Source: Burkholderia lata
GTDB lineage: Bacteria > Pseudomonadota > Gammaproteobacteria > Burkholderiales > Burkholderiaceae
Assembly (NCBI RefSeq): GCF_000012945.1
Contig: NC_007510.1
Span: forward strand, 310,001 to 374,000
Direction: 5' to 3'
DNA length: 64,000 nucleotides
The notes under the pieces: model-generated
The model's input: only the letters and a program-made list of their open reading frames with translations
Database searches by the model: none
Told to the model about the DNA's origin: nothing
Position numbers and translations under genes: made by a program
Shown: piece by piece, positions 41,122 through 51,937 of the stretch
How the letters are laid out: the number at the start of each line of letters is the position of its first letter
Numbering within the stretch: position 1 is the stretch's first letter

Positions 41122-42749
41122 TGAAGCACGGATGTCGGGTGCTCGCCGTTTGGGCCGGATTGACCGCGGCCAGTGCAAGCGCGTCATTGCCGCCGCTGCC
41201 GGCCGTCTGGCCTGCCGCAGCGTTGGATACGCAGGTGCCGGGCGTGCCGTTGCCACAAGGCGCGGTGGACGGTGCGGATCACACCGTCTCGACGGAGGCC
41301 GGCCCGCCGCCGTTCGACCAGGCGGCTCGCGCGGTGCTTCAAGCGGAAGCCACCACCACGGCAGCCGGGCTGGAGGGGCCGCCGATCCCGCTGGCGCCGC
41401 CGGCCCGGATGGGCGATGCTGCGGCCCGGCAACCGGGCGATGCGGACGACACGCGGCGAATCTCGCTGAATCTGCAGGGCGCGGGGCTCGCGGCCGCGTT
41501 CGACGCGTTCGCGCGGTTCACCGGACTCAATATCGTCGTCGGCGAGCAGGTGCGTGGCACCGTCACGTTACGTCTGAACAATGTGCGCTGGCGCGATGCC
41601 TTCGACACGCTGCTCGACACGCACGGGCTCGCGATGTCCCGGCGGGGCAGCGTGATATGGGTCACGCCGGCGGCCGAGCTGGCCGCGCGCGAACGCGAGC
41701 GCTTCGAAATGCACGCGCGGGCCGCCGATCTGGAGCCGCTTGCGAGCCGGACCTTCGCGCTGCACTACCCGCGCGCGCAGGACGTGCAACGGCTGCTGGC
41801 CGGCGCGACCGGCCAGCGCCTGCTGTCGAAGCGCGGCGCCGCGGCGGCCGATCCGCGCACGAACCTGCTGTTCGTCACCGATCTCGCGCCGCGTCTCGAT
41901 CAGGTCGCGAGCCTGATCGAGGCGATCGACCGGCCGTCGCGGCAAGTCCGGATCGAGGCCCGCATCGTCGAGGGCGAGCAGGGTTTTTCGCGCAATCTCG
42001 GCGCGCGCGTCGCGCTGCGGGCGCAGGGGCGGCCGCCGTCGGGCGAGAGCGCCACGTTCACGACCGGTGCGCGCAACGCGCTCGACCTGGCTGCGCGGCC
42101 GCTCGGCGGCTTCGAAGCGGCAACCGCCGGCTTCACGCTGTTCGCCGCGCCGCTCAGCCGTGTGCTCGACGTCGAACTGAGCGCGCTCGAGGCTCAGGGG
42201 CGGGGCCAGATCGTCTCGAGTCCGCGCGTGGTGACCGCCGATCGCGTCAAGGCCATCGTCGAACAGGGTTCGGAGGTGCCGTACCAGGCGAAGGTCGGCA
42301 ACGGCGTGAGCGGCGTGCAGTTCCGCCGGGCGACGCTCAAACTGGAGGTCGAGCCCCAGATCACGCCAGACGGGCGCGTGGTACTCGACCTGGACGTGAC
42401 GAAGGACAGCATCGGCGAGCCGACGGCGGCCGGCCCGGCGATCCATACGAAACACGTCCAGACGCGTGTCGAGGTCGAAAACGGCGGGACGGTGGCGATC
42501 GGCGGGATCTATGAGCAACTGAACAGGAACGATGTGACGCGCGTGCCGCTCTTGGGCAAAATACCGTTTCTGGGCGCGCTTTTCCGGCACCGCGCGCAAC
42601 GCGATCAGCGCAACGAACTGGTCGTCTTCATCACGCCGACCGTCGTCGATGCGCGCTGCAATGAGCGCGGCGCGGCCGGTGCGGATGCCGAAAAAACAGG
42701 GCCGGAAGCCGCCGGCGCAGGCTCGACAAGGCAGCCGCTTTGCCAGTAA
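41118..42749 (+). CDS. pilQ: Secretin, PilQ-like
   Basis: The 543-residue protein is an outer-membrane secretin of the type II/type IV pilus family. A signal peptide (residues 1-24) and a Pro/Ala-rich linker precede an STN/N0 domain (about 113-185, [23 protein letters not shown]) and an N1-type domain (about 210-275). The secretin core ends with the signature [17 protein letters not shown] and [10 protein letters not shown]. It lacks the N-terminal AMIN domains of long PilQ proteins. Because PilM, N, O and P are missing or fused, a working pilus from this locus is doubtful. Confidence 0.85.
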   Translation: MMKHGCRVLAVWAGLTAASASASLPPLPAVWPAAALDTQVPGVPLPQGAVDGADHTVSTEAGPPPFDQAARAVLQAEATTTAAGLEGPPIPLAPPARMGDAAARQPGDADDTRRISLNLQGAGLAAAFDAFARFTGLNIVVGEQVRGTVTLRLNNVRWRDAFDTLLDTHGLAMSRRGSVIWVTPAAELAARERERFEMHARAADLEPLASRTFALHYPRAQDVQRLLAGATGQRLLSKRGAAAADPRTNLLFVTDLAPRLDQVASLIEAIDRPSRQVRIEARIVEGEQGFSRNLGARVALRAQGRPPSGESATFTTGARNALDLAARPLGGFEAATAGFTLFAAPLSRVLDVELSALEAQGRGQIVSSPRVVTADRVKAIVEQGSEVPYQAKVGNGVSGVQFRRATLKLEVEPQITPDGRVVLDLDVTKDSIGEPTAAGPAIHTKHVQTRVEVENGGTVAIGGIYEQLNRNDVTRVPLLGKIPFLGALFRHRAQRDQRNELVVFITPTVVDARCNERGAAGADAEKTGPEAAGAGSTRQPLCQ

Positions 42750-42789
42750 GCTGCGCCACACACCAGCAAGATTGAAGCAGAGGAAGCCG

Positions 42790-43344
42790 TTGCAAGCGCG
42801 GGACCCACATGCAAACGTATTTTTCGTCGGCCTTATGGGAGCGGGTAAGACCACCGTGGGCCGTGCGGTCGCGCGTCGTCTCGACAGGACGTTCTTCGAC
42901 TCCGACCACGAAATCGAGGCCCGTACGGGCGCGCGCATCCCGGTGATCTTCGAGATGGAGGGCGAGGCCGGGTTTCGCGATCGCGAAACGCAGGTGATCA
43001 CCGATCTCACGCAGCGCGAGAATATCGTGCTCGCGACGGGCGGCGGCGCGGTGCTGCGCCCGGAAAACCGCGACTGTCTGAAAAACAACGGCATCGTCGT
43101 CTACCTGCGCGCCAATCCGCACGATCTGTGGCTGCGTACCCGCAAGGACAAGAACCGCCCGCTGCTGCAGACCGAAGATCCGAAGGGGCGTCTCGAAGCG
43201 CTGTACGAGGTACGAGACCCGCTGTACCGCGAATGCGCGGATTTCGTCATCGAGACCGGCCGTCCGTCGGTCAACGGTCTCGTCAACATGGTGCTGATGC
43301 AACTCGAACTGGCCGGCGTCATCGCCAAGCCGCTACAAGCATGA
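42790..43344 (+). CDS. aroK: Shikimate kinase
   Basis: AroK phosphorylates shikimate in aromatic amino acid synthesis. The start is a TTG (42790), six bases after AGGA, giving 184 residues; longer upstream starts run into the secretin and lack a binding site. The Walker [16 protein letters not shown] (about residues 11-25), the shikimate-binding DSDHEIE and the [11 protein letters not shown] motif are intact. Its stop overlaps aroB by four bases. Confidence 0.95.
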   Translation: MQARDPHANVFFVGLMGAGKTTVGRAVARRLDRTFFDSDHEIEARTGARIPVIFEMEGEAGFRDRETQVITDLTQRENIVLATGGGAVLRPENRDCLKNNGIVVYLRANPHDLWLRTRKDKNRPLLQTEDPKGRLEALYEVRDPLYRECADFVIETGRPSVNGLVNMVLMQLELAGVIAKPLQA

Positions 43345-44420
43345 TTACTGTCAACGTCGATCTGGGCGACCGCGCCTATCCGATTCACATTGGCGCCGGC
43401 CTGATCGGCCGCGCCGAGTTGTTCGCGCCTCACATCAAGGGCTCGTCCGTCACGATCGTCACGAACACGACGGTCGATCCGCTTTACGGCGACGCGCTGC
43501 GCGCGGCGCTCGCGCCGCTCGGCAAGCGCGTGTCGACGGTCGTGCTGCCGGACGGCGAGGCGTACAAGAACTGGGAAACGCTGAACCTGATCTTCGACGG
43601 CCTGCTGACCGACCGCGCGGACCGCAAGACGACGCTCGTCGCACTCGGCGGCGGCGTGGTCGGCGACATGACGGGCTTTGCGGCCGCGTGCTACATGCGC
43701 GGCGTGCCGTTCATCCAGGTGCCGACGACGCTGCTGTCGCAGGTCGACTCGTCGGTCGGCGGCAAGACGGGCATCAACCACCCGCTCGGCAAGAACATGA
43801 TCGGCGCGTTCTACCAGCCGCAGGCCGTAATCGCGGACATCGGTGCGCTCACGACCCTGCCCGACCGCGAACTGGCGGCCGGTGTTGCCGAGATCATCAA
43901 GACCGGCGCAATTGCCGATGCGGAATTCTTCGACTGGATCGAGGCGAACGTCGACGCGCTGAACCGTCGCGACCCGGCTGCGCTCGCGCACGCTGTGAAG
44001 CGCTCGTGCGAGATCAAGGCGAGCGTGGTGGCGGCCGACGAACGCGAAGGCGGCCTGCGCGCGATCCTGAACTTCGGCCACACGTTCGGCCATGCGATCG
44101 AGGCCGGGCTCGGCTACGGCGAGTGGCTGCACGGCGAAGCGGTCGGCTGCGGAATGGTGATGGCGGGCGACCTGTCGGTGCGGCTCGGCCTGCTCGACGA
44201 AGCGTCGCGGCAGCGCCTCGATGCGGTGATCGCGGCCGCGCACCTGCCGACCCGCGGGCCTGCACTCGGCGACGCGCGCTACCTGGACCTGATGCGCGTC
44301 GACAAGAAGGCGGAAGCCGGCGCGATCAAGTTCATCCTGCTGAAGCGATTCGGCGATACGCTGATCACGCAGGCGCCGGACGAAGCCGTGTTCGCTACAC
44401 TGGCGCAGACGACCCACTAA
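43341..44420 (+). CDS. aroB: 3-dehydroquinate synthase
   Basis: AroB makes 3-dehydroquinate from DAHP using NAD and a divalent metal. The 359-residue protein has the NAD-binding [14 protein letters not shown] (about 105-118), [19 protein letters not shown], and metal-ligand histidines in [11 protein letters not shown] and LHGEAV. It is translationally coupled to aroK, as in many proteobacteria. Confidence 0.98.
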   Translation: MITVNVDLGDRAYPIHIGAGLIGRAELFAPHIKGSSVTIVTNTTVDPLYGDALRAALAPLGKRVSTVVLPDGEAYKNWETLNLIFDGLLTDRADRKTTLVALGGGVVGDMTGFAAACYMRGVPFIQVPTTLLSQVDSSVGGKTGINHPLGKNMIGAFYQPQAVIADIGALTTLPDRELAAGVAEIIKTGAIADAEFFDWIEANVDALNRRDPAALAHAVKRSCEIKASVVAADEREGGLRAILNFGHTFGHAIEAGLGYGEWLHGEAVGCGMVMAGDLSVRLGLLDEASRQRLDAVIAAAHLPTRGPALGDARYLDLMRVDKKAEAGAIKFILLKRFGDTLITQAPDEAVFATLAQTTH

Positions 44421-44461
44421 CGGCCGCCCGGATGCCCCGGCGCCCCTGACATGGAGGAGAC

Positions 44462-45670
44462 GTGAGCGAGACATCCAGCAGCACACTGCCCGAAGCCGGC
44501 CGCGCATCCGCTGCGCCGGTGGCCGAGCCGCCGACGCTGGCGGCGCTGGAAGCCCATCTCGCTCCGTATGCCGCACACGCGTTGCAGTCGCGCGGCCGCC
44601 GCCATCCGGAAACACCGCCGGCGGCGCGCACCGAATTCCAGCGCGACCGCGACCGCATCGTCCATTCGACCGCATTTCGCCGGCTCGAATACAAGACGCA
44701 GGTCTTCGTCAATCACGAAGGCGACCTGTTCCGCACACGCCTCACGCACAGCCTCGAAGTCGCGCAGATCGCGCGCTCGGTGGCGCGCAACCTGCGCCTG
44801 AACGAGGATCTCGTCGAGGCGATCTCGCTCGCGCACGATCTCGGCCATACGCCGTTCGGCCATGCCGGGCAGGATGCACTGAATGCCTGCATGCGCGAGC
44901 ATGGCGGCTTCGAGCACAACCTGCAGAGCCTGGCGGTCGTCGACGAGCTCGAAGAGCATTACGGCGCGTTCAACGGGCTGAACCTGTGCTTCGAAACCCG
45001 CGAAGGCATTCTGAAGCACTGCTCGCGCGAGAATGCGCGCAAGCTCGGCGCGCTCGGCGAGCGCTTCCTGCAGGGCCGCCAGCCGTCGCTCGAAGCGCAG
45101 CTTGCCAACATCGCGGACGAGATCGCGTACAACAACCACGACGTCGACGACGGCCTGCGTTCCGGCCTGATCACGATCGAACAGCTCGCGGAAGTCGAGC
45201 TGTGGCAGCGCCACTACGAGGCGGCGCTCGCCGAATTCCCGCGCCTCGAAGGCCGCCGTCTCGTACATGAGACGGTGCGCCGCATCATCAACACGCTGAT
45301 CGTCGACCTGATCGACGAGACGACGCGCAATCTCGCGCGCGTCGCGCCTGCGTCGCTCGACGACGTGCGCGCCGCGCCGCCGCTCGTGTCGCACAGCGAA
45401 ACGGTCGCCGCGCAGGCGGCCGCCCTCAAGCGTTTCCTCTTCAAGAACCTCTATCGCCACTACAAGGTGATGCGCATGGCGAGCAAGGCGCAGCGTGTCG
45501 TCACCGGTCTGTTCGATGCGTTCATCGACGATCCGCGCCTGCTGCCGCCGCCGTACCAGTCGGACGACACCGCGCAGCAGCCGCGCCTCGTCGCGCACTA
45601 CATCGCCGGCATGACCGACCGCTTCGCGCTGAAGGAGTATCAGCGCCTGTTCGTCATCAACGACAACTGA
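44462..45670 (+). CDS. dgt: dGTP triphosphohydrolase-like HD protein
   Basis: This HD-domain nucleotidase hydrolyses dNTPs (dGTPase family). The 402-residue protein starts at GTG after GGAGGAGAC. The metal-binding HD motifs are visible as [16 protein letters not shown] (His near residue 96) and [15 protein letters not shown] (about 122-136), with an upstream [15 protein letters not shown]. It is the usual third gene after aroKB in Burkholderiaceae; it lies 41 bases downstream of aroB. Confidence 0.95.
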   Translation: MSETSSSTLPEAGRASAAPVAEPPTLAALEAHLAPYAAHALQSRGRRHPETPPAARTEFQRDRDRIVHSTAFRRLEYKTQVFVNHEGDLFRTRLTHSLEVAQIARSVARNLRLNEDLVEAISLAHDLGHTPFGHAGQDALNACMREHGGFEHNLQSLAVVDELEEHYGAFNGLNLCFETREGILKHCSRENARKLGALGERFLQGRQPSLEAQLANIADEIAYNNHDVDDGLRSGLITIEQLAEVELWQRHYEAALAEFPRLEGRRLVHETVRRIINTLIVDLIDETTRNLARVAPASLDDVRAAPPLVSHSETVAAQAAALKRFLFKNLYRHYKVMRMASKAQRVVTGLFDAFIDDPRLLPPPYQSDDTAQQPRLVAHYIAGMTDRFALKEYQRLFVINDN

Positions 45671-45688
45671 CTGTCACAAACGATCACT
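45671..45688 (+). promoter_or_regulatory. Possible Pho box upstream of ugpB
   Basis: CTGTCAC (45671-45677) matches the Pho box half-site exactly, and CGATCAC (45681-45687) matches a second half-site at five of seven positions, but with a spacing of 10 instead of 11 bases. It lies directly after the dgt stop and 73 bases before ugpB. The ugp operon of E. coli is a PhoB target. Confidence 0.35.
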
Positions 45689-45760
45689 AGACTTCGCCGG
45701 TTCAATGGCGATGGGAATGTTGCACACGCTGTTGGTAACGTTTTCATAGGAGAGAGGTCG

Positions 45761-47095
45761 ATGAAGAAGAAGCCTGCGGGGACACTGGTTCGTTCGATCG
45801 CGCTCGGCGGCGCGCTGATGTTCGGGGTGCAGCACGTGGCGCTCGCCGCGACGGAAATCCAGTTCTGGCATGCGATGGAAGCCGCGCTCGGCGAGCGGGT
45901 CAACGCGATCGCCGACCAGTTCAATGCGTCGCAGAGCGACTACAAGATCGTGCCGGTCTTCAAGGGCACCTACGACCAGGCGCTCGCGGCCGGCATCGCC
46001 GCCTATCGCAGCGGCAACGCGCCGGCGATCCTCCAGGTCTATGAAGTCGGCACGGCCACGATGATGCAGGCGAAGAAGGCCGTCGTGCCCGTCTACGACG
46101 TGTTCAAGCAGGCCGGCGTGCCGCTCGACGAGAAGGCGTTCGTGCCCACCATCGCGAGCTACTACAGCGACGCGAAGACGGGCCATCTCGTATCGATGCC
46201 GTTCAACAGCTCGACGCCGGTGCTGTACTACAACAAGGACGCGTTCAAGAAGGCCGGCATCGATCCGAACCAGCCGCCGAAGACGTGGGCCGATGTGCAG
46301 GCCGATGCCGAGAAGCTGCGCAAGTCGGGGATGGCATGCGGCTTCACGACCGGCTGGCAGGGCTGGATCCAGCTCGAGAACTACAGCGCGTGGCACGCGC
46401 TGCCGTTCGCGAGCCGCAACAACGGCTTCGACGGCGCCGACGCCGTGCTGGAGTTCAACAAGCCGCAGCAGATCGCGCACATCTCGTTCCTGCAGCAGAT
46501 GGCGAAGGACGGCACGTTCACGTACGCGGGCCGCAAGGATGAAGCGTCGGCGAAGTTCTACAGCGGCGACTGCGGGATCATGACGACGTCGTCGGGCGCG
46601 CTCGCGAACGTGCAGAAGTTCGCGAAGTTCAGCTACGGCACCGGCATGATGCCGTACGACGCGAACGTGAAGGGCGCTCCGCAGAACGCGATCATCGGCG
46701 GCGCGAGCCTGTGGGTGCTGGCGGGCAAGGATCCGGCGACCTACAAGGGCGTCGCGAAATTCCTCGCGTACCTGGCCTCGCCGGCCGTCGCCGCGAAGTG
46801 GCACCAGGACACGGGCTACCTGCCCGTGACGACCGCCGCGTACGACCTCACGCGCCAGCAGGGCTTCTACGCGAAGAACCCGAGCGCCGAAACCGCGATC
46901 AAGCAGATGCTGAACAAGCCGCCGCTGCCGTACACGAAGGGGCTGCGCCTGGGCAACATGCCGCAGATCCGCACGGTGGTCGACGAGGAGTTCGAGCAGG
47001 TCTGGGCGCAGAAGAAGTCGCCGAAGGACGCGCTCGATTCGGCTGCGTCGCGCGGCGACGAGCTGCTGCGCCGCTTCGAGAAGTCGGGCGGCTGA
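45761..47095 (+). CDS. ugpB: Glycerol-3-phosphate ABC transporter, substrate-binding protein
   Basis: UgpB is the periplasmic receptor for sn-glycerol-3-phosphate and glycerophosphodiesters. The 444-residue protein has a signal peptide (residues 1-29, cleaved near VALAA) and the family start [25 protein letters not shown], with VFKGTYDQ and the ligand-region [18 protein letters not shown]. It has an AGGAGAG ribosome binding site. It is the first gene of an ugpBAECQ operon. Confidence 0.96.
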   Translation: MKKKPAGTLVRSIALGGALMFGVQHVALAATEIQFWHAMEAALGERVNAIADQFNASQSDYKIVPVFKGTYDQALAAGIAAYRSGNAPAILQVYEVGTATMMQAKKAVVPVYDVFKQAGVPLDEKAFVPTIASYYSDAKTGHLVSMPFNSSTPVLYYNKDAFKKAGIDPNQPPKTWADVQADAEKLRKSGMACGFTTGWQGWIQLENYSAWHALPFASRNNGFDGADAVLEFNKPQQIAHISFLQQMAKDGTFTYAGRKDEASAKFYSGDCGIMTTSSGALANVQKFAKFSYGTGMMPYDANVKGAPQNAIIGGASLWVLAGKDPATYKGVAKFLAYLASPAVAAKWHQDTGYLPVTTAAYDLTRQQGFYAKNPSAETAIKQMLNKPPLPYTKGLRLGNMPQIRTVVDEEFEQVWAQKKSPKDALDSAASRGDELLRRFEKSGG

Positions 47096-47198
47096 GCCCG
47101 CATCGCATCGTGCCGCCGGCCGCGTCGCATCCTGTACGGATGCACGCGCCGGCTGGCGGCACGGCCACCTTTCCGTTGCGCCTGACCGGATATCCGCG

Positions 47199-48083
47199 AT
47201 GCAATCCCGTTCCCGTTTCGGTGCGAGCCTGTTGCCGTACCTGCTGATCGCGCCGCAGCTCGCGATCACCGCCGTGTTCTTCCTGTGGCCGGCCGGCGTC
47301 GCGCTGTGGCAGTCGACGCAGATGCAGGACGCGTTCGGCACCTCGAGCGAATTCGTCGGCCTCGCGAACTTCACGCACCTGTTCGCCGATCCGCTGTATC
47401 TCGATTCTTTCCGCACGACGCTCGTGTTCAGTTCACTCGTCACGGTGAGCGGACTGGTCGTGTCGCTGATTCTCGCCGCGTGCGCCGATCGCGTGATCCG
47501 CGGCGCGCGCGTGTATCGCACGCTGCTGATCTGGCCGTACGCGGTCGCGCCGACGATCGCCGCCGTGCTGTGGGCGTTCCTGTTCAACCCGAGCATCGGC
47601 CTGATCACCTATGCGCTCGCGAAGAGCGGCATCGTGTGGAACCACGCGCTGAACGGCGGCCAGGCGATGTTCCTGGTCGTGCTCGCGTCGGTGTGGAAAC
47701 AGGTGAGCTACAACTTCCTGTTCTTCTACGCGGGCCTGCAGGCGATCCCGCGCTCGCTGATCGAGGCGGCGGCGATCGACGGCGCCGGGCCGGTGCGGCG
47801 CTTCTTCAACATCGTGCTGCCGCTGCTGTCGCCCACCAGCTTCTTCCTGCTGGTCGTGAACCTCGTCTATGCATTCTTCGACACGTTCCCGGTGATCGAC
47901 GCGGCCACCGGCGGCGGCCCGGCGCAGAGCACGAAGACGCTGATCTACAAGATCTTCGCGGAGGGCTTCCAGGGGCTCGATATCGGCAGCTCGGGCGCGC
48001 AGTCGGTCGTGCTGATGATCATCGTCGTCGGGCTCACGGTGATCCAGTTCCGCTTCGTCGAACGCAGGGTGCAATACGCATGA
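47199..48083 (+). CDS. ugpA: Glycerol-3-phosphate ABC transporter, permease UgpA
   Basis: UgpA is one of the two membrane permeases. The 294-residue protein has six predicted membrane segments and the EAA loop [25 protein letters not shown] (about residues 188-212). No strong ribosome binding site is visible, and it lies 103 bases after ugpB; the first ATG matching the family start was used. It overlaps ugpE by four bases. Confidence 0.95.
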   Translation: MQSRSRFGASLLPYLLIAPQLAITAVFFLWPAGVALWQSTQMQDAFGTSSEFVGLANFTHLFADPLYLDSFRTTLVFSSLVTVSGLVVSLILAACADRVIRGARVYRTLLIWPYAVAPTIAAVLWAFLFNPSIGLITYALAKSGIVWNHALNGGQAMFLVVLASVWKQVSYNFLFFYAGLQAIPRSLIEAAAIDGAGPVRRFFNIVLPLLSPTSFFLLVVNLVYAFFDTFPVIDAATGGGPAQSTKTLIYKIFAEGFQGLDIGSSGAQSVVLMIIVVGLTVIQFRFVERRVQYA

Positions 48084-48925
48084 TCGAAAATCGCAAGGGC
48101 TTCGACCTGTTCTGTCACGCGGTGCTGATCGCGGGTGTGGTGCTGGTCGTGTTTCCCGTCTACGTCGCGTTCTGCGCGGCGACGATGAACGCGCAGGAAG
48201 TGTTCACGGTGCCGCTGTCGCTCGTGCCGAGCACGCACCTGTTCGAGAACGTCGCGTACATCTGGGGGCATGGCAGCGCCGGCACGACCGCGCCGTTCGG
48301 CCGCCTGCTCCTGAACAGCTTCGCAATGGCGTTCGGCATCTCCGTGGGCAAGATCGCGGTGTCGATCCTGTCTGCGTACGCGATCGTCTATTTCCGCTTC
48401 CCGTTCCGCAACACGGCGTTCTGGCTGATCTTCGTCACGCTGATGCTGCCGGTGGAGGTGCGGATCTTCCCGACCGTGCAGGTCGTGTCGACGTTGCACA
48501 TGACGAACACCTATGCGGGGCTCACGCTGCCGCTGATCGCATCGGCGACCGCGACGTTCCTGTTCCGCCAGTTCTTCATGACGTTGCCCGACGAGCTGAT
48601 GGATGCCGCGCGCATCGACGGCGCGGGGCCGCTGCGGTTCTTCTGGGACGTCGTGCTGCCGCTGTCGAAGACGAGCATCGCGGCGCTGTTCGTGATCACG
48701 TTCATCTACGGCTGGAACCAGTATCTGTGGCCGATCCTGATCACGACGGAGGCGTCGCTGTCGACGGCGGTGGTGGGCATCAAGACGATGATCGCGAGCG
48801 GCGACGCCGCGACCGAATGGCAATACGTGATGGCGGCGACGCTGCTGGGAATGATCCCGCCGCTCGTCGTCGTGCTGGCGATGCAGCGCTGGTTCGTGCG
48901 CGGCCTCGTCGATTCCGAGAAATAA
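48080..48925 (+). CDS. ugpE: Glycerol-3-phosphate ABC transporter, permease UgpE
   Basis: UgpE is the second permease. The 281-residue protein has six membrane segments and the EAA loop [24 protein letters not shown] (about residues 174-197). The ATG overlaps the ugpA stop, so translation is coupled. Family features such as [14 protein letters not shown] [14 protein letters not shown] near residues 211-224 are present. Confidence 0.95.
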   Translation: MIENRKGFDLFCHAVLIAGVVLVVFPVYVAFCAATMNAQEVFTVPLSLVPSTHLFENVAYIWGHGSAGTTAPFGRLLLNSFAMAFGISVGKIAVSILSAYAIVYFRFPFRNTAFWLIFVTLMLPVEVRIFPTVQVVSTLHMTNTYAGLTLPLIASATATFLFRQFFMTLPDELMDAARIDGAGPLRFFWDVVLPLSKTSIAALFVITFIYGWNQYLWPILITTEASLSTAVVGIKTMIASGDAATEWQYVMAATLLGMIPPLVVVLAMQRWFVRGLVDSEK

Positions 48926-48957
48926 ATGACGGACGGCAACCGGGAGAAAGACCAAGA

Positions 48958-50043
48958 ATGGCTGCGCTGAGCTTGAAGGGCGTCAGGAAATCCTACGACG
49001 GCAAGCAGCACGTGCTGCATGGCATCGACGTGGAGATCGCCGACGGCGAATTCATCGTGCTGGTCGGCCCGTCGGGCTGCGGCAAGTCGACGTTGCTGCG
49101 GATGATCGCGGGGCTCGAGACGGTGACGGACGGCGAGATCGCGATCGGCGAGCGCGTCGTCAACACGCTGGAGCCGAAGGATCGCGATATCGCGATGGTG
49201 TTCCAGAACTATGCGCTGTACCCGCACATGACGGTCGCGCAGAACATGGGCTACGGGTTGAAGATCCGCGGGATCGAGCGCACGACGATCGATTCGCGGG
49301 TGGCCGCGGCTGCGAAGATCCTCGAGCTCGAGCCGCTGCTCGCGCGGCGGCCGCGCGAGCTGTCGGGCGGCCAGCGGCAGCGCGTCGCGATGGGGCGCGC
49401 GATCGTGCGCGAGCCTTCGGTGTTCCTGTTCGACGAGCCGTTGTCGAACCTCGACGCGAAACTGCGCGTGCAGATGCGGCTCGAGATCCAGCGGCTGCAT
49501 GCGCGGCTCGCGACGACGAGCGTGTACGTGACGCACGACCAGATCGAGGCGATGACGCTCGCGCAGCGCGTGATCGTGATGAACCGCGGCTACGCGGAGC
49601 AGATCGGCGCGCCGGTCGACGTGTACGAGAAGCCGGCGACGGTGTTCGTCGCGGGCTTCATCGGCTCGCCCGCGATGAACCTCATGCATGGCCGGCTGTC
49701 GGACGACGGCGCGACGTTTACGGTCGCAGGCGGAGGCCCGGCGCTGCCGGTCGCAGGTGCCCCCGGGATCGGCGCGGCGATCGCCACCGGGCGCGACTGG
49801 GTGCTCGGCGTGCGTCCCGAACACATGACGCCGCAACCGGGCGTCGCGCAGGCGACGCTGCCGGTCGACTCGTGCGAGCTGCTCGGTGCGGACAATCTCG
49901 CACACGGCCGCTGGGGCAATCACGACGTCGCCGTGCGCCTGCCGCACGCGGACCGTCCCGCGCGCGGCACTGCGCTGGCGGCCGCGTTGCCCGCGCACCG
50001 GCTGCATTTCTTCGATCCCGAGACCGGCAAGCGTGCCGGCTGA
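48958..50043 (+). CDS. ugpC: Glycerol-3-phosphate ABC transporter, ATP-binding protein UgpC
   Basis: UgpC energises uptake. The 361-residue protein has Walker [10 protein letters not shown] (residues 36-44), the Q loop [12 protein letters not shown], the ABC signature [15 protein letters not shown], Walker [14 protein letters not shown] and the switch His in VTHDQ. The C-terminal part holds the MalK-type TOBE regulatory domain (VLGVRPEHM). It lies 32 bases after ugpE and 28 bases before ugpQ. Confidence 0.95.
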   Translation: MAALSLKGVRKSYDGKQHVLHGIDVEIADGEFIVLVGPSGCGKSTLLRMIAGLETVTDGEIAIGERVVNTLEPKDRDIAMVFQNYALYPHMTVAQNMGYGLKIRGIERTTIDSRVAAAAKILELEPLLARRPRELSGGQRQRVAMGRAIVREPSVFLFDEPLSNLDAKLRVQMRLEIQRLHARLATTSVYVTHDQIEAMTLAQRVIVMNRGYAEQIGAPVDVYEKPATVFVAGFIGSPAMNLMHGRLSDDGATFTVAGGGPALPVAGAPGIGAAIATGRDWVLGVRPEHMTPQPGVAQATLPVDSCELLGADNLAHGRWGNHDVAVRLPHADRPARGTALAAALPAHRLHFFDPETGKRAG

Positions 50044-50071
50044 ACCTGCTGCACCTGCCGAGACACCGACG

Positions 50072-50842
50072 ATGACAACCCGTACCGACTGGCCTTATCC
50101 GCGCGTCGTCGCCCATCGCGGCGGCGGCACGCTCGCGCCGGAGAACACGCTCGCCGCGCTTGACGAGGGCGCGCGCCGTGGCCACCGGATGGTCGAGTTC
50201 GATGCGAAGCTGTCGGCCGACGACGTGACGTTCCTGCTGCACGACGACACGGTCGACCGCACGTCGAACGGTCACGGCGCGGCGGCGGGCATGCGTTACG
50301 ACGCGCTGGCCGCACTCGATGCGGGCGCGTGGTGCGATGCGCGCTTCGCGGGCGAGCGGATGCCGACGCTTGAGGCCGCGGCGGCGCGCTGCATCGCCCA
50401 CGGGCTGGCCGCGAATGTCGAGATCAAGCCGTGTCCGGGACGCGAGCGCGAGACGGGGCAGCGCGTGGCGGCCGACGCGGCCGCGTACTGGCGTGATGCC
50501 GCGATTCCGCCGCTCCTGTCGTCGTTCTCGTTCGATGCACTGCACCAGGCGCGCGCGACGATGCCGGCGCTGCCGCGCGGGATGCTCTACGAGGCCGTGC
50601 CGGACGACTGGCATGCGCAAGTCGTCGGCGCGCTCGGCTGTGTTTCGTTGCATGCAGACCACAAACAGCTCGACGAACCGCTCGTGCGCGCGATCAAGGC
50701 GGCCGGGCTGCGCATCCTGGTTTACACGGTGAACGACCTCGAACGGGCACGCGAACTCGCGCGCTGGGGTGTCGATGCGGTCTGCACGGACCGCATCGAC
50801 CTGATTGCCCCCGATGCGCTGGACGACATCGACATCGTCTGA
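50072..50842 (+). CDS. ugpQ: Glycerophosphodiester phosphodiesterase UgpQ
   Basis: UgpQ cleaves glycerophosphodiesters to glycerol-3-phosphate and an alcohol in the cytoplasm. The 256-residue protein has the GDPD fold with the catalytic RVVAHRGGGTLAPENTLAA (His and Glu, residues 11-28), VEFDAKLSADDVTFLLHDDTVDRT and the metal-ligand NVEIKPCPGRE. It is the last gene of the ugp operon and matches the transporter's role with phosphodiesters. Confidence 0.96.
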   Translation: MTTRTDWPYPRVVAHRGGGTLAPENTLAALDEGARRGHRMVEFDAKLSADDVTFLLHDDTVDRTSNGHGAAAGMRYDALAALDAGAWCDARFAGERMPTLEAAAARCIAHGLAANVEIKPCPGRERETGQRVAADAAAYWRDAAIPPLLSSFSFDALHQARATMPALPRGMLYEAVPDDWHAQVVGALGCVSLHADHKQLDEPLVRAIKAAGLRILVYTVNDLERARELARWGVDAVCTDRIDLIAPDALDDIDIV

Positions 50843-50894
50843 CGGCCGCGCCTGCGGCCGCCGAAACCCGTGTCGGGAACGTAACTGACGCGAA

Positions 50895-50931
50895 AAAACG
50901 ACGCCCCGACGGGATTCCCGCCGGGGCGTTT
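50895..50931. terminator. Terminator between ugpQ and ompW
   Basis: ACGCCCCG and CGGGGCGT with an inner GGG/CCC helix are flanked by AAAA and TTTC. It serves both convergent transcripts. Confidence 0.75.
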
Positions 50932-51012
50932 CGCATCGTGGAGACGTTACGTCAGGAAAAATCCGCTACAAATTGCAGCAGGATTAACCATTCCCCAAAT
51001 ATTCGACTACGC

Positions 51013-51744
51013 TTAGAAGCGGTAGCCGACGTTCAGGTACGTCACGATCGGGTTCAGCGAGATGTGAGCCTTCGACGTTTCCGTCAGCGTACCGACCGGC
51101 GTGCGGCGGGCCGTCGTGAAGGTCGCGGTCACGCTGACCGGGATGTACGACATCGAGAAGCCGGCGAACCAGTGTTTCGTGAAGTTGTACGTGAAGCCGG
51201 CGTTGAACACGGGCGCCCACTGGTTGCTGGTCTGCGCGCTGGTCGGGCCGCCGAGCACGCCGTTCTCGAATGCGCTGTTCGTGATCTTCGCGCCGGTGAA
51301 CCAGATATACGTCGCGCCGACGCCGACATACGGACGGAACTTCGCGTTGGCGTCGTTGAAGTAGTACTTGAGGAGGAGCGCGGGGCTCCACTGGTACGCG
51401 CGGCCAAGCGTACCAAAATTCGAGAACTGGCCCTTGCCGGTGATGTCGAACTTCGGCGGAATGCCGGCGATGAACTCCGTGGCGATGTGGTCGGTCACGA
51501 AGTAACCGGTCGCCAGCGCAAGCGTGTCGGCGTCGCTGATGCCGGCGCCGGTGTTGGGCACCGATTGGTTGATGGGCGTGCCGCCGACGCCGTAGAGGAA
51601 CAGCGGGTCGCTGCTGTCCTGCGGCGCAAGGTGCAGCCAGCCGGTGCTGACGTAGAAATCACCTGCGGATTGTGCATGTGCCGTACCGCCCGCGAACGCG
51701 AATGCGAGCGCTGCGGCCCCCGTAATGGCCAGTTTTCGTTTCAT
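51013..51744 (-). CDS. ompW: Outer membrane protein OmpW family
   Basis: OmpW is an eight-stranded outer-membrane beta-barrel for small hydrophobic molecules. From the ATG with GGAGACA upstream it has 243 residues, with a signal peptide (residues 1-24, cleaved after AHA). Family features include the GDFYVSTGWLHLAPQDSSDP start, KFRPYVGVGATYIWF, and a C-terminal Phe (VGYRF) typical of Bam-assembled barrels. It is convergent with the ugp operon and divergent from the RAYT-like gene. Confidence 0.93.
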   Translation of the reverse strand: MKRKLAITGAAALAFAFAGGTAHAQSAGDFYVSTGWLHLAPQDSSDPLFLYGVGGTPINQSVPNTGAGISDADTLALATGYFVTDHIATEFIAGIPPKFDITGKGQFSNFGTLGRAYQWSPALLLKYYFNDANAKFRPYVGVGATYIWFTGAKITNSAFENGVLGGPTSAQTSNQWAPVFNAGFTYNFTKHWFAGFSMSYIPVSVTATFTTARRTPVGTLTETSKAHISLNPIVTYLNVGYRF

Positions 51745-51937
51745 TGTGTCTCCTCCGATCAAAGGCGTGCTCATTATGACGACTGCGTTTAAAACCAAAC
51801 AAGCTCGTAAGTTAGAGTTTTCTCCCTAGGATTCGTACGACCGTACGCTTTCGCGCCTAGCGGGGACAGGCATTCTACGCAGGTGCGCACTTTCGGACCC
51901 CCGGGTATTTCCTAACGCGTTCAAACGGACATTCAGC

